A stretch of DNA of 23,061 nucleotides from Tubulinosema ratisbonensis. Taxonomy: Eukaryota > Microsporidia > Tubulinosematidae. Position numbers and translations under genes: made by a program. The notes beneath the pieces are model-generated. The model ran no database searches, was not told the DNA's origin, and was given only the letters and a program-made list of their open reading frames with translations. The first letter of the stretch is position 1; each line of letters opens with the position of its first letter. Shown here piece by piece: positions 9,740-20,979 of this stretch. The stretch covers positions 8,001 through 31,061 of the forward strand of contig RCSS01000224.1 in NCBI GenBank assembly GCA_004000155.1, given 5' to 3'.

Positions 9740-10300
9740 GTGTACCTTATTTTTAAAGATTGATATTTTTCTCTGCCCTAGTAAACACCTTTAACCAGTC
9801 AAGAATAGTCTTTCTGATTGTCTTAACATTGCATCGATGACAACATTTGATGCAGCTGTATCAAATACAAAATTTTTTATAATAGTTTATTTAGCTTAAT
9901 CTCGCCTGAATATTTTTATATCTTTACAAATGTCATCCTGTTTATAACTTCACAAAAAATTTTTATTTTTTGCCGCAATTCATAAATAGTTTTTAGCATT
10001 TTGTAATACCAGCAATAAAGCTTATTTCATAGTTGATCATAAAATTATGCTATGGATTTTCTTTTGTACAATTTAAATTTAGTTGTACATGCTTTTTATT
10101 CCTAGTATTAAATTTTTTAAATGAATTGTTTTTTTTTGTATTTTTTCAAAGATCATGTTCAATTGTCTTCCTATGACTGCTTTAAAATATTTATCAAAAG
10201 TCTTTGTTTCTTCTTCAGACACTAATAAATTATTAACACAAAAAAATACAAATTTAAAAATAAAATACTTAGCGTATTTCCTTATAAAATTTGCTTGCAA
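9740..10300 (-). pseudogene. Second retroelement remnant (RT C-terminal part and RNase H)
   Basis: At 9810-9875 the minus strand reads FVFDTAASNVVIDAMLRQSE, which fits the TDASN-x-AIGAVL-Q start of gypsy-type RNase H. After a stop and frame change, TRAEKNIN follows at about 9765-9790, matching the R-AEKNY motif. Further upstream, 9930-10080, fragments such as FIAGI and a KLFMNC-like stretch fit the RT thumb region (GL-GYYRKFI). A 73-codon open piece at 10079-10300 would fall in the RT palm-to-thumb segment, but it has no diagnostic motif. The sequence differs from the 969-5184 element, so this is a separate insertion. No LTRs were found around it. Confidence 0.5.
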
Positions 10301-11106
10301 ATTATAATATCAATGTAGGCTGTGCACGACTTGCATTAGTTTAAATTCTTTTGATAATTTAAACTTCTTTGTATTTTCTTATGTAATTTTTATATGAAAG
10401 AATACATCTTTACGGACAAATGATATATAAACCTTTTGCTATGTAATTGGCAGTAATTCTTAAATTTAGGTTCCGTTACCCTCTTTATATGACACTAAGT
10501 TATTATTTTACATTTATATATGACACTTATTATTTTAAAATTGCTAATTTTCTTTTAAATTAAGTTATCATAATTTTATAAAAATCCTATTAAAAAATTT
10601 CCTTTTTATATATTAAATAGCCAAATGCTTAATTTTAAATATGTTTTAAAATCGCTCTTATCATATAAGCATAGAAATATGATATTTTTTAATAAAAAAT
10701 TTTAGAATAAAACAAAAGAATATTATTGTCATTGTGACATGTATAAGTTTAATTGTTTTTTTTATACAATTTATCTCTATAAGCATTTTCAAAAGACATG
10801 AAAAATATTATGCAACTTGGTGTTTTTTTAGGTTAACTTCTTAATTTATCAAATTTCATAAATAATCTTTCTCTTTCATAAAAATTTAGGTGGTTCTTAA
10901 ATTCTTTCAGTGTTTATATCTTCCTTAACCTCACCGACAAGTTCTTTGACAAATATATCTTATATAGAAGTAATTGTATCGTTTTCAAATGTTCATTTCA
11001 TTTAAAATATTTTCAGTCTATTCTTTTTTATATTAAATGTCTCACAATATTATTCAACTTCTTTTTTGGCTATTATCCCTGGAATTTTTTTTTATGATTC
11101 TGCTTT
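10301..11106. other. AT-rich spacer without a recognisable gene
   Basis: No open frame, RNA gene or clear repeat was recognised. It lies between two minus-strand transposon remnants and may contain their decayed flanks. Confidence 0.5.
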
Positions 11107-12000
11107 TTATAAATATTTAAAATTGTTTTTGTATGTAAAAAACACAATTTGATTTAAAGCTATCATTACGATTTTTGTAGCACTTAAAAAATCATAGTTT
11201 ATTAAATTTTTCATTAAATCTTTGCTATTTTTAAGTAAAAATCTAAATTTAAAACATTTTTTAACATGCTTTATCATGCCATGGTCTAGAGGTTGTATTA
11301 GTAAGGTGATACTATGACATAACATAAAATTTTGATATTATTTAGACTTAATTAATTTTTATAAAGAAGACAATTTTCCATTAATGTTTTCTTGTTTTTG
11401 TCCATATATTTTTCATTTTCAACCATAAGATACTCTAATATTTTTATAGAGTAAAATATACGTTTTTACTATGCTTAAAAATTATATTCAATGTATTAAA
11501 ATTGAAGTTTTGAAACATTTTAGATTACCACTTTTTCCAAAAGCAAAAGAGTAAAAACTCTTTATTTTTATTTACTGAAAAACAATAAAAATTTCTTTCT
11601 TTATTTTAAAAACTGAAATTATTTGTTCTATTAATTTTTTTGTTTTGCTTTAGCAGTTTATAAATAAACTAGCTGTATCTAAGTAAGGATGTTGTCTCTG
11701 CTGTATTCTTTAAAATATCAAAGTAAAATGTTTTTTAAATCTATTCGTGAAAACAGCATCAGTAAATTGCTTTCTTTTGAGACACATCAAAGACATAGAT
11801 TTTTATTTTATGCATTTATTCATCCGTCTAATGCAGTAAAGCCTTTTGTTTTTTCTCTTTTGCATATTTGACAGTTACATTTCTCATTATTTTGAAAGTT
11901 GAATGAATATAAGATTCGATTGATAATTTCCCTATTTCTTTGAAGAGTTGTTTGTCTTTTCTATTTATTTTTTCTGTCTTTTTATTTCTTTGATAGAAAG
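11107..12000 (-). pseudogene. pogo/Tigger-type (DDE_1) transposase remnant
   Basis: Motifs run in family order on the minus strand, broken by stops and frameshifts. A trace of the second helix-turn-helix domain, VKYAKEK, then TNRFKKHF (11726-11747; compare W-RFKKRH), comes first. DTASLFINC (11656-11679) stands where the family has D-ET-LF. GNLKCFKT (11506-11529) matches the GKS-NPRCFK block. MDKNKKTLMENC (about 11370-11400) matches the LLIDNC-AH strand with the second Asp. The best piece is 11107-11325, still open for 72 codons: TLLIQPLDHGMIKHVKKCFK and NYDFLSATKIVMIALNQI, the C-terminal part of the DDE_1 domain (T-LIQPLDQGII). The gap between the DNA-binding and DDE parts is shorter than normal, suggesting an internal deletion. 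Terminal repeats were not found. Confidence 0.65.
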
Positions 12001-15000
12001 ATTCTTTGATTTGAGAAAAATCTTTTTTTATTATAAACAGAGTTTGTTTATATATTCTATAATTTATACAAACATTCCTTAAAGAAATTTCATTTTATAT
12101 AAGATCAAAAAAATTTTTTTTCTTGTCCAATATAAAAGACTTTTTTTGATTGAAATATATATATTTAATAAAAATTAAAAAACTTCTAAAATGTTCTGCT
12201 GTATTTCAAGTTAAAAAACTTCATTGAATCATATATTTGCCAAAAATTACGCAGAAACGCAATAATTAGTTTTCTTTGGATTAAAAATGCTGCGTTTAGC
12301 CATACCGATTTACTATGCTGGTTGTACTTTTTTCGTATTGTCGATAAAGTTAAAAATACGTTTCAGATATGAATATATACTCCGACTTACTCGTCCTTTA
12401 TTTAGATATATAATTTAAATTTAGATATTCTTTTATAAGCTTCTTTTAAGAATTGCGCATGTATATTACTCATTCAAATACCGTTTTCTTTCACATTTTT
12501 TTAAGACAAGAATCTTTTAAAAATAATTGTTTTATAAATTAAATCTTTTTTTTGCTACTTTCAAGTTTCATTAAACTATTTAATTAGCATTTTAATATTT
12601 TTTTCAAGGTATTACCTCAATATTATTCAATTTCTAAAAATTTTCGCACACATTATATTTATATTTGTACCAGTAAAAATATTTCCTCAAATGCTTAATT
12701 TAAAATTGTATTTTTTTTTATTTTGATATCAGTTTTTTGTAGTTATAAATTTTTATTTTTTGGATATTTCATTTCTCACTGTATTCTCATTTTTATCCAC
12801 TTTTCCAATATTAAATAAAATTTTTTACATTATTGTAAGATAAAATCTTAAGTTGTTACAAGTTGAACATTTTTTCTTATATATAAATTTATTTTTCTTC
12901 AAATTTTTTTTTGTTTTAATCTTTTATATTTAAACCAGAAAACTTTGTGCAATTTTTCATATTTTTATTTTATTAGAGTATCAATATCGCTAAATTTGTG
13001 GTGTAAAACAAATTATTTATAACACAAGTAAGATTTTTCTTTTCTTATTTAAATCATTTCCAAGTTAAAGCATTTCTAATTAGAACAACAGTAAAATTTA
13101 TTACATATTTGTACTAAGATTCGATTGTATACTTTCTTAAAAAATCGATATTTATTTGTAGAAATGCCAAAAGTAACTTTTAGGAAATATCTAATATTGT
13201 GGAGGATTTTTGTCATCTAAATAAAAAAAATTTTTGGTTTCTTTAGTTACTTTCCATTTACATTTATTATTTTATATTGTAATGATCTCATCTCAAAATC
13301 ATTATCTTCTTTGATAATGAAATAGCCTCTCTTTACGAACATCTATTAGAAATCTTTTTAAAGAAAATTTCACAACTGGTATAGTTTTAATTAACGGCTT
13401 TTATATTTGTTATAATATTCTTGTGATGATGTTGTTCTGCTTTTTTTCTCATTATTTATAAGATTCGATCGCTTAAGTAAGATTTAGATGTCTGCTTGCA
13501 TGAAATTGTTGATATAAATGTAGATAATTTTCTTTCTGCACATTATTATTTAAAATAAAACATACAATATTTTTACTTTGTTAAAGAAACAATCTACTTC
13601 AATCTTTCACTTTTAAGTAATTTTTTTTCGAACTAGTTATTTCTTTTTAATTCTGGATAATAATTATTAAAATTCAGCATAAATTTTTTAATATTATCTT
13701 GTTTTAATCCTTTTCGTTTCTTTCTGACAGCATCTTCTTTCTCATTCATGTTGCTGATAATTGTAAAGGGCAATGTTTTGAAAAATATATGTTAAATCAA
13801 ACGTGTAATGTCGTCCTTATGTTGCATTATCTTTTTATGGTAATTATTTTAGCAACATTTATAATTTTCTACTATCAATAAATTACTTTGTTTGCAAGCA
13901 TTCATTGAAATTGCTAGTGTAAGAATATTCAAAAATGTTTTTATACTTTAGCAACGAAAGAATTTCTGTAAGTTTAAAAACACCGCAGTAACATAATTAA
14001 ATCTAAGATTTGCAATTTAAAATGATTATCTAAGATTTTTAGAAAGTAAAAAATTTTTTTCATATTGTCAAAAAAGGTTTATTTCTTTTATTTTTTTTCA
14101 ATAAATGAATTTACAAGAATATCCAACCATCTAGTAACGCATTAGCTAAGAAATCTCATAATGAATAATGTAAACATATTAAAAATCTTTTTTGATTCTG
14201 TAATGATAAATCAGTGTAAAATCTCTTATGATATATATTCAATATATAAAAGTTTATTTTTTTATTTTATATGTAAAAATACAAAAAAATAAGCCTTTTT
14301 ATTATAAACTACGTGTTAAGAAGTAATAAAAAAATTAAATATTATTCTAAATATATCATCTACTGACAAGATATTATTTATAATTGATTATATAATACTT
14401 CATTATGAAACAAATTATAAATCATTGTAAACTTATAAATTTTATAATTTATAAGGCTTAGATCCATAAAAACCAGTGTTAATACAGTAGAAAAAGGTTT
14501 TGGAAAAAGAAAAGGATTTGATATGTATAAAGATTTTAACAAAAATTAAGTTAATAAATTTTCGAGAGTTCATAGCATATGATAAAGTTTCCCATACAAC
14601 TAATCATCTTTGTTTAAGATCCAACCAGAACCTCATTTGTAGTCTCTAAGAACTCTTTTTATTTACTATAAAGGTTTTAATTTCGTGTAATTTTAGTAAA
14701 CTTATATTTGAAGCAAATCTCTTACATGCATGTGGCTACATTTTATATTTATGCTATTACATGTTTTATTAAATTTTTCGTGATTTTCACATGGTTTAGC
14801 CATTCTATTTATACATCTCTAACCAGTTTTCTTTCATACTGTTCTTTTATTTTATAAATGTAGCCATCACGAAGCAATTGATTTTTTAGTTTTTTTACTG
14901 TTCTTCAAAAAATATAGCTCCCTTTTATCGTTTAAAAAAAGTTTAAAGGATAAAAATAATTTATTAAGGTATCGTTTCTTGAGTGTTTCTTTCTTTTCTT

Positions 15001-15469
15001 ATTCGCATGAGGTAAAAAATCATATTTATAAACATTTAAATCATTATACAAAATTACAGTAACACTAAACATCAAAAAGAATTTCCTGAATTTATAAAAT
15101 TATAATTTAAAAATATTTATTGACTCATATAGTTAAAAAAATACTCTTTCTGGTAAGAATATATGAAAAAAGTCATAACTAAAAACATCTGCTAAAAATA
15201 ATATTTATAAATGGTTTATATATTTAAGTTTATTAAATTGTGTAGTTTTGTCTAATTCTATCTGTAGATATTTTTTACTTTTATCATGTTTTGAAAAAAC
15301 ACTCTTTATCTTTAAAATTATATTTATTTAATATTTAGTAGCATCTCCTTTTGTTCTTGTAATTTTATGAAATTTTCTATAAATTGAATCTACTAACGTA
15401 AAAATATAATTTTCGTTAATGGTTAGACAAATTTTGTGTATATTTAAAAATTAAAATCTATTATAAGCA
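12001..15469. other. AT-rich gene desert with unassigned fragments
   Basis: No intact gene is seen. Two places are slightly unusual. At about 13627-13749 the minus strand has a 40-codon basic open piece (MNEKEDAVRKKRKGLKQDN...) of no known family. At 14750-14930 the minus strand has QLLRDGYIYKIKEQYE followed, one frame over, by RCINRMAKPCENH. This faintly resembles the FLYWCH zinc finger found at the front of MULE transposases. Neither is strong enough to call as a gene. Confidence 0.4.
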
Positions 15470-16150
15470 GGAATCTCGAGGTATTTTATTATAGTAAGCA
15501 CATAAGTTTTTAATGATCTTCGGATCAAATGATGCGAAAGTTGTTTTAATACTTTAATTCTTTGTTTTTTAATAAGAATTTTTGTGCGATTAAGCTTTTG
15601 TACTATGGATATGGATCGTTGTTGTGTTAGAAAGTAAAGTTAATCTCAATTTTGTACTTATTAGCCAAATCAAATAATTTTTTCGCAATATACGTAGATA
15701 ATAAAACCTATATATTTTCCCTTTATTACAACCAAATTTCAATACCATTATCAAAGAACCCCTAGATCACTCTACTTCCGCTCTATTTGATAGTCACAAG
15801 GTGTATTTATTATGATTTTGCTATTTTTATAATTTCAACGCACATTTATATTTCTTCTTTGAAAGAATTAATTTCGTTTTGTAAACCGAATTGCATCCTT
15901 TTAGAACTAACATACGATTTTCAATCACTATGAACATAACCCTAGTTCCAATTTCTAATTTTTTTTCTAAAATCGAAGATACTTTTCTGTTTGATCGAGT
16001 CTTCAACCCTTATTCAAAAATAATTTTTAAAAGTTTTTGCAAAAACTTTAATTCAAAATAAATTTCCGTCTTTTTTCTTTCATTTCCCCTAAAATTCTTC
16101 TATTTCCTTTACTATTAGTATAATCTCTTTTTAAATTAAACGTAATATTC
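15470..16150 (-). pseudogene. Tc1/mariner-type transposase remnant
   Basis: Read on the minus strand with frame changes, the order matches Tc1/mariner DDE transposases. GLKTRSNRKVSSI (15975-16009) corresponds to the end of the DNA-binding part. RMLVLKGCNSVYK (about 15885-15923) is where SDES-F-LKGCNG-YK is expected; the first catalytic Asp region has changed. RGSLIMVLKFGCNKGKIY (15707-15760) matches GGSIMVWGC. INFTF-HNNDPY (15610-15650) matches FQQDNDPKH, with the second Asp kept. LIAQKFLLKNKE, then IKVLKQLSHHLIRRSLKT (about 15500-15570), match the SPDLNPIEN segment, where the final acidic residue is not kept. Many stops are present. Terminal inverted repeats were not identified. Confidence 0.6.
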
Positions 16151-18448
16151 ATTTTTTGTATGAAATAAATCATTTTTTAGACAATAAATATTACCTCAGT
16201 TTTTTTATATTTAATATATGCTTTATCTTGATAATCTTACAAATGGTGCAATCTCTCAACAGATTTTCAGTTTTATGAATGCTGTAAGCAGGCATCTAAC
16301 ATGATAAAAAATTTTTCGCTTACACCTTTCGATTGTAGTAATATTTATTAGCATCAAAAAAATTATTGTTAACTTATATTTGTCGTTAGAAATGATAGTA
16401 AAACCAAGAATTAATGTTTTGTTAAGAGTATTTTTTTTCTATGTTAACATTTACAAAAATATAAAGAAATTGATTTAATAAACCCAGAAACAAATATTGA
16501 AATAAAAATTAAAATTGTTATAGGACAATATATAGTTTATTTTCACTACTTTTAAATTTAAAACAAGCGATTGAATTTTTTTTTAAGTTTGCAGAAAGTG
16601 TTTTTACATAACTGTAAATACAAATAAAATTGTAATTTGATCTAAGAAATATTTTGTTTAAAACACAGTAAAAAAACAAAAAAAATAATTGCTATCAAAA
16701 CAATATACAATAAAACACCCTATTTATTAGTATTACCAAATAAATATTTTCATACTGCTAAATTTGATGAATTTTTTTATTTTTATAAACCAAATTATTA
16801 GTTTTTATGTTATTGTCTTGAAAAATGAAACTTTTATTTTTTTATATCAAATATAGAAAATTTATTTGTCTTTCTAAATTTATTTATAAATTTATTTTAT
16901 AACTTCTTTTCTTCTTGTAGATATTTTTATCACTTAAATATTTTTTCTAAAGATGAGAAGATGTTTTATAATTTTATAACTATTTTATTATAACAATTGT
17001 TTTTAAAGTGTTTATATGTGACTGCTAAATATATGAACCAAAAAATCACTTTAAACACGAGTATGATTGAGTTTGATCCTAATGAAATTGTATATTTTTT
17101 ACTAATGTAAAAATTTTCAATTTGGATTTCAGTAGAATTTAATAAAACATTACTATGAATGTTTTAAGCTTTTCTTATTGAGGTTTTCATTTATCAGCCA
17201 ATATATGGATGAATTTTAATATTTACATTAATTACATTTTATAAGTAATTTTGCATAATTTAATGTTTTATATTAGTAATTTTGTACCTTTTTTTGTATA
17301 TATTAATATATGTTTTCATATATCTTATTGTATAAATGCTTTTTTATGCCTAAGTTCTTGCATGTAATTTATTTAAAAACAAAAAATAACCCTCATTTGG
17401 TATACTTAAAGAGCAGAAAATTTATGTATTGAATGCAAACAATCTTTAAAGACATTTAAAAAAAATCTACATTTAAAAAACTATTCTAATATACAAGTAA
17501 GGAAACAAAAGGTAACCAGTTAAAAATGAATTAGTATATTTTACTGTATCATTTAAGTGATCACATAGAATAAGTGTGTGTTTTGGTGTTTAGAAATCTA
17601 CTTTCGCAATATAATTCGTAATTTTTTTATATTTATTGAGTGTTGCAAAATGGATACCAAACTGTCATCAATAAAAATATTTTAGAGTTAGGCGTAAATA
17701 CTTCAAAAAATGCTGCAATTATATATAATATCTTTTGCCTTTATATAATTCTCATTTCTAAAGTAATTAATTAAGATAAATAAAAATACTATAATAATAG
17801 AGGAGTCTTTTTTTTGTGATTAATATAATAAGAAGCGTTGAGAGGCTTTATTTACAATTATTTTATTGTTATGATTAACAGGTTTGTAAAGAATTTTTAT
17901 TGAAAACATTATAGACATCTTAAAAAATGATATGTTATTCAATATTTGTGCTAAGATCAAGTCTTATAAGACAATATTAAATTTTTTGAAGTTTACACAA
18001 TCATAAAACAAACTGTATGGAAGTCATAGTAAAAATTGCTTTTTATTTTTTAAATTAAAGTCATAAAATCCTTAAGCCTTTGGATACAAAAATAAGTATG
18101 TTTTATCAAAAAAATCTTTTTAGTCGTATAATTTAGAAAAACATAAAATATTATTTATTTCTTCTTTGTTGATTCAATATAAATGCAAAAATAATTTATT
18201 TTTTCTTATATTTATGATTTAAATTAAAGGTTATAAGCTCAACTTTTTTTTATCTAAAAATATTTTTAGGCTATAAGAAACATTATATTTAATTTAACAA
18301 TTCGATCATCTTTTTTTACAAAGGTTTGTTGTCCTTTTGTTCTTTTTTTTATTTAATTATTTTATTAATTATTTCTTTATTTAATTATTCAATTATTTAA
18401 TTGGTTTTTTTCTAGAAAAAAGGAGAAATTTGTTAATACACAAAAGAG
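16151..18448. other. AT-rich gene desert upstream of DSK2
   Basis: No long open frame, RNA gene or transposon motif was recognised on either strand. The last 110 bases before DSK2 (about 18340-18410) are dominated by repeated ATTTAATTATT-like units. Confidence 0.5.
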
Positions 18449-18455
18449 ACCCCCA
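18449..18455 (+). promoter_or_regulatory. C-run start signal of DSK2
   Basis: The sequence ACCCCCA stands directly before the ATG at 18456. Five consecutive C bases are striking in DNA this AT-rich. C-runs adjoining the start codon are a described microsporidian transcription signal. The site fixes the start of DSK2 and implies an extremely short 5' UTR. Confidence 0.65.
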
Positions 18456-19196
18456 ATGACATTCATAAAACTAAAATACAAATCCAAGCAAATAAAAGTA
18501 AAAATAGAAGAAAAGACAAGAGTATCAGAAATAAAACCAATAATAGAAAAAGAATTACACTTCCCTAAAAACACTTATTCCCTCTTCCTCCAAAACAAAC
18601 AATTACAAGACAAAGATATCTTATTTGTATTACCAAACATAGACACCCAAGTAATACAAATATTTGAGAAAGAAGATGAACAAAAGAGAGACACTTCACC
18701 ATTAAATTTTATAGAAAAAGAGATGGATAAAAATAGTGAGCTTAGGCAAATGATCCAATCAGAGAATTTTATGGAAGAAATGGGGAAACTTAGCAATGAT
18801 ACTAATTATTACAACCAACAAGCTAAGAATGCTGATATAGCTATGTCTAGGTTAGAAACTCTGCCTGGTGGGATTAATCTTATGAATTCTATGGTGAATG
18901 ATATTTCTAACCCTCTTAATAAGTTTATGGATCAAAATAAAGGAGTAAAAGATTTGAAGGGAGAGAATATTTCTAATATTTTCACAGAGCCAATACCTTA
19001 TTCCAATCAGTCATCCTTGAATCAATCAGTAAATTATTTACTTTTGTACAGAAAAGAATTATCTCAGCTAAAAAAGATAGGTTTTACTGATTTAAGAAAG
19101 AATTTAGAAGCACTTAAGAAATCACAAGGTGATTTGGTAGAGACAGTAGAATTATTAACACAGGAAGGAAGTAATGGTAGTAAAAGAGAATTATGA
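18456..19196 (+). CDS. DSK2: Dsk2/ubiquilin-family proteasome shuttle protein
   Basis: A 246-aa protein with the three-part plan of Dsk2/ubiquilin, which binds ubiquitinated proteins and carries them to the proteasome. Residues 1-72 form a ubiquitin-like domain (FIKLKYKSKQIKVKIEE..., with SLFLQNKQLQDKD matching the G-xLQD-x-T region), the part that docks on the proteasome. Residues 94-160 form an STI1-type segment: ELRQMIQSENFMEEM, then NADIAMSRLETLPGGINLMN and ISNPL, matching the Dsk2 block R-L-N-ESMPGG-NALR-M. Residues 197-235 form a C-terminal UBA domain (YRKELSQLKKIGFTDLRKNL, EALKKSQGDLVETVELL) with the ubiquitin-binding G-F pair at 209-210. It is shorter than yeast Dsk2 (373 aa), with one STI1 segment and a reduced linker, as expected for a microsporidian. 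The frame is intact and the start is set by the adjacent C-run. Confidence 0.9.
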   Translation: MTFIKLKYKSKQIKVKIEEKTRVSEIKPIIEKELHFPKNTYSLFLQNKQLQDKDILFVLPNIDTQVIQIFEKEDEQKRDTSPLNFIEKEMDKNSELRQMIQSENFMEEMGKLSNDTNYYNQQAKNADIAMSRLETLPGGINLMNSMVNDISNPLNKFMDQNKGVKDLKGENISNIFTEPIPYSNQSSLNQSVNYLLLYRKELSQLKKIGFTDLRKNLEALKKSQGDLVETVELLTQEGSNGSKREL

Positions 19197-20196
19197 ATAT
19201 TAAATTATGCTATTTGAANAATTTATTTATTAAATTTATTATATAATTTATTTAATATTTTTTGTATTTTATTAAATATTTTATTTATTTAATGTCTTAA
19301 TTTTTTAAAAAAAAACATTTTTATTTAAATTTGGTTTATAAATAAACAAAATATTTAAAAAATAGATTTAATATTTTTTTATATTTTTTAGCATGGTAAA
19401 AGAAGTGGGTCGCTTTTTTGGTAGTAAAATTTTTTATTAAAAATAATTGTATATTAAGATCATTTTTTTATTATAGACATAACTAAAAATTTATAGGAGC
19501 ATAAAAGAATAATTTTACTGTCAGTTTAGAAGAAGAATAAATTAAATGAACTTATAGACAGATACAAATTTATGTGTATGATAAAATGCATTAGAATCTT
19601 AGTTAAAACTTACAATTTTTCCTGGCTTAAAATTCACTTTGATAAATTATATTGTTGATGTATTTTGGTTACAAGATAATTTTGTATAAAAATATTATGG
19701 GGTTTTTTCTGTCGCCTANGGATGAGAAATCCATACGAAGATCTTTTAGCTATACCAATATTAAGAATATGTTGGGAATTAATATGCCTGCCTTGACAAA
19801 TTAGGTAAATACTTAAATGAAGTATGCAGCAATGTATTTCTAGAATGAGTCNAATAATATCAAAATTTCTTTAATCAGTAAATTAATAAAATAATTATTT
19901 TTAAGAATTTTGCATGGTAAGATATTATCCTTAAATTTAAATGTTTAAATATAAAAAATATTTAAAAAAGATAGCTTTTGACAGAGAAAGAATTACAATG
20001 GTTAAAATAAATAAAGAATCAATATTATATATTAAGATTATTATAATTTATTTTAATCATTCTTTATAATTTGTAAATAATGAATATAACTGACACACTA
20101 ATATTATTGAAAGATAGTTTTAAATTAAATAAGTAATCTTGAAAAGAATTACTTTTATAATGAGTTATTTTATAAAATAAAAAATAAATAATTATT
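19197..20196. other. Non-coding AT-rich spacer with a Ty3/gypsy fragment
   Basis: No gene is seen. At about 19706-19775 the + strand (GATGAGAAATCCATACGAAG and on) matches the RT N-terminal flank of the gypsy element at 3400-3465 (GATGGCAAATCCATACGGAA). On the minus strand the two read GIAK-x3-YGF-x-I. Single N bases lie at 19219, 19719 and 19852. Confidence 0.5.
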
Positions 20197-20310
20197 ATTT
20201 TCAATTATTAATTATTTAAAAATTTTTTTATTTTCAATTATTTATTATTTAACTTTTTTAATTTTCAGATTATTAAATTTATTTAATTTTTAGATTATTT
20301 ATTTATTAAA
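20197..20310 (+). repeat. Degenerate AT tandem repeat
   Basis: Four imperfect units beginning ATTTTCAATTATT, ATTTTCAATTATT, ATTTTCAGATTATT and ATTTTTAGATTATT start at about 20197, 20230, 20261 and 20285. Unit length falls from about 33 to 24 bases. No coding role is seen. Confidence 0.5.
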
Positions 20311-20409
20311 AAAGGTTTTATTTCAAAATAATACAATTATTTTTTCTCTTTTAATCCAATTTTATTTTAAATATTATTTTATTTATTATTTAATTTATTT
20401 AATTTTATT

Positions 20410-20441
20410 CTCCTTAAAACTCCTTAAAAATCCTCCTTAAA
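20410..20441 (+). repeat. Short TCCTTAAA repeat upstream of the membrane-protein gene
   Basis: TCCTTAAA occurs at 20411 and 20421, with a related CTCCTTAAA at 20433. It lies 25-55 bases before the start codon at 20466. Its place and C content are suggestive of a regulatory element, but no known motif is matched. Confidence 0.35.
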
Positions 20442-20465
20442 TAAAAATTAAACCACTAAACCATA

Positions 20466-20885
20466 ATGAAAATCTCATTAAACAAGACACTTTTCTTTAT
20501 AAGTTGTTTAACAGACATCCTAGCACTGTACATTTTATATTACACTCTAAACAGNTATTTAATATTTTATATAATAGTAGCAGGGTTAGTATTCTTAAGC
20601 AAATATCCCATTTATGAATTACTATTNGTAATAATAAATAGAAAATACTGTGTGTGGAGTTTATATGCTTTACTCTTTAGTATTCTATTTGAGATTATGG
20701 TTAATTGTATCATTGGGTTGAGGTTTCTTAAAGCTTCTTTTGGAATTGTTGGTATTATTAAGTTTGTNAGTTCATTGATTACTTTGCCTGCCAAGTTTTT
20801 TCTTCTTTTTAATATTTTTGTGATTAAGAATTTTTTAGTGTTTAATGTTAATGTACCACCCTCTGCTGGGAATTTTAACTTATAA
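20466..20885 (+). CDS. Four-helix membrane protein of unknown function
   Basis: A 139-aa, strongly hydrophobic protein with about four membrane helices, near residues 8-28, 30-46, 64-86 and 103-122. Short basic loops lie between them and the tail NVNVPPSAGNFNL is hydrophilic. I do not recognise a family. The frame has no stops, while the surrounding spacer has many, so a real gene is likely. Three codons contain an N (20555, 20627 and 20768) but none breaks the frame. The ATG at 20466 is the first after the AT-rich spacer. It has no clear C-run, only ACCACTAAACCATA before it. The stop codon lies inside a perfect inverted repeat. It could be a microsporidian-specific protein or a very diverged small Golgi or vacuole membrane protein. 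Confidence 0.6.
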   Translation: MKISLNKTLFFISCLTDILALYILYYTLNXYLIFYIIVAGLVFLSKYPIYELLXVIINRKYCVWSLYALLFSILFEIMVNCIIGLRFLKASFGIVGIIKFXSSLITLPAKFFLLFNIFVIKNFLVFNVNVPPSAGNFNL

Positions 20886-20912
20886 AAGAATATTTTTTTA
20901 TAAGTTAAAATT
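20871..20912 (+). repeat. Perfect 17-bp inverted repeat over the stop codon
   Basis: AATTTTAACTTATAAAA at 20871-20887 and its exact reverse complement at 20896-20912 are separated by 8 bases. The stop codon (20883-20885) lies in the left arm. A direct repeat of TATAAAAGAATATTTTTTT starts at 20881 and, with one extra A, at 20913. It might act in 3'-end formation or be a relic of a transposon end. Confidence 0.75.
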
Positions 20913-20979
20913 TATAAAAAGAATATTTTTTTTTATTAAATATATGTTTGATTGGTAAATAAAAATATTTTATTAAAAA

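Noticed and set aside
10079..10300. A 73-codon minus-strand ORF as an independent gene
   Set aside because: It lies directly upstream, in order, of RNase H motifs and contains no domain of its own. More likely a chance-open piece of the retroelement remnant.
18389..18796. Two minus-strand frames of 61 and 73 codons over DSK2
   Set aside because: Antisense shadows of a clearly recognised gene.
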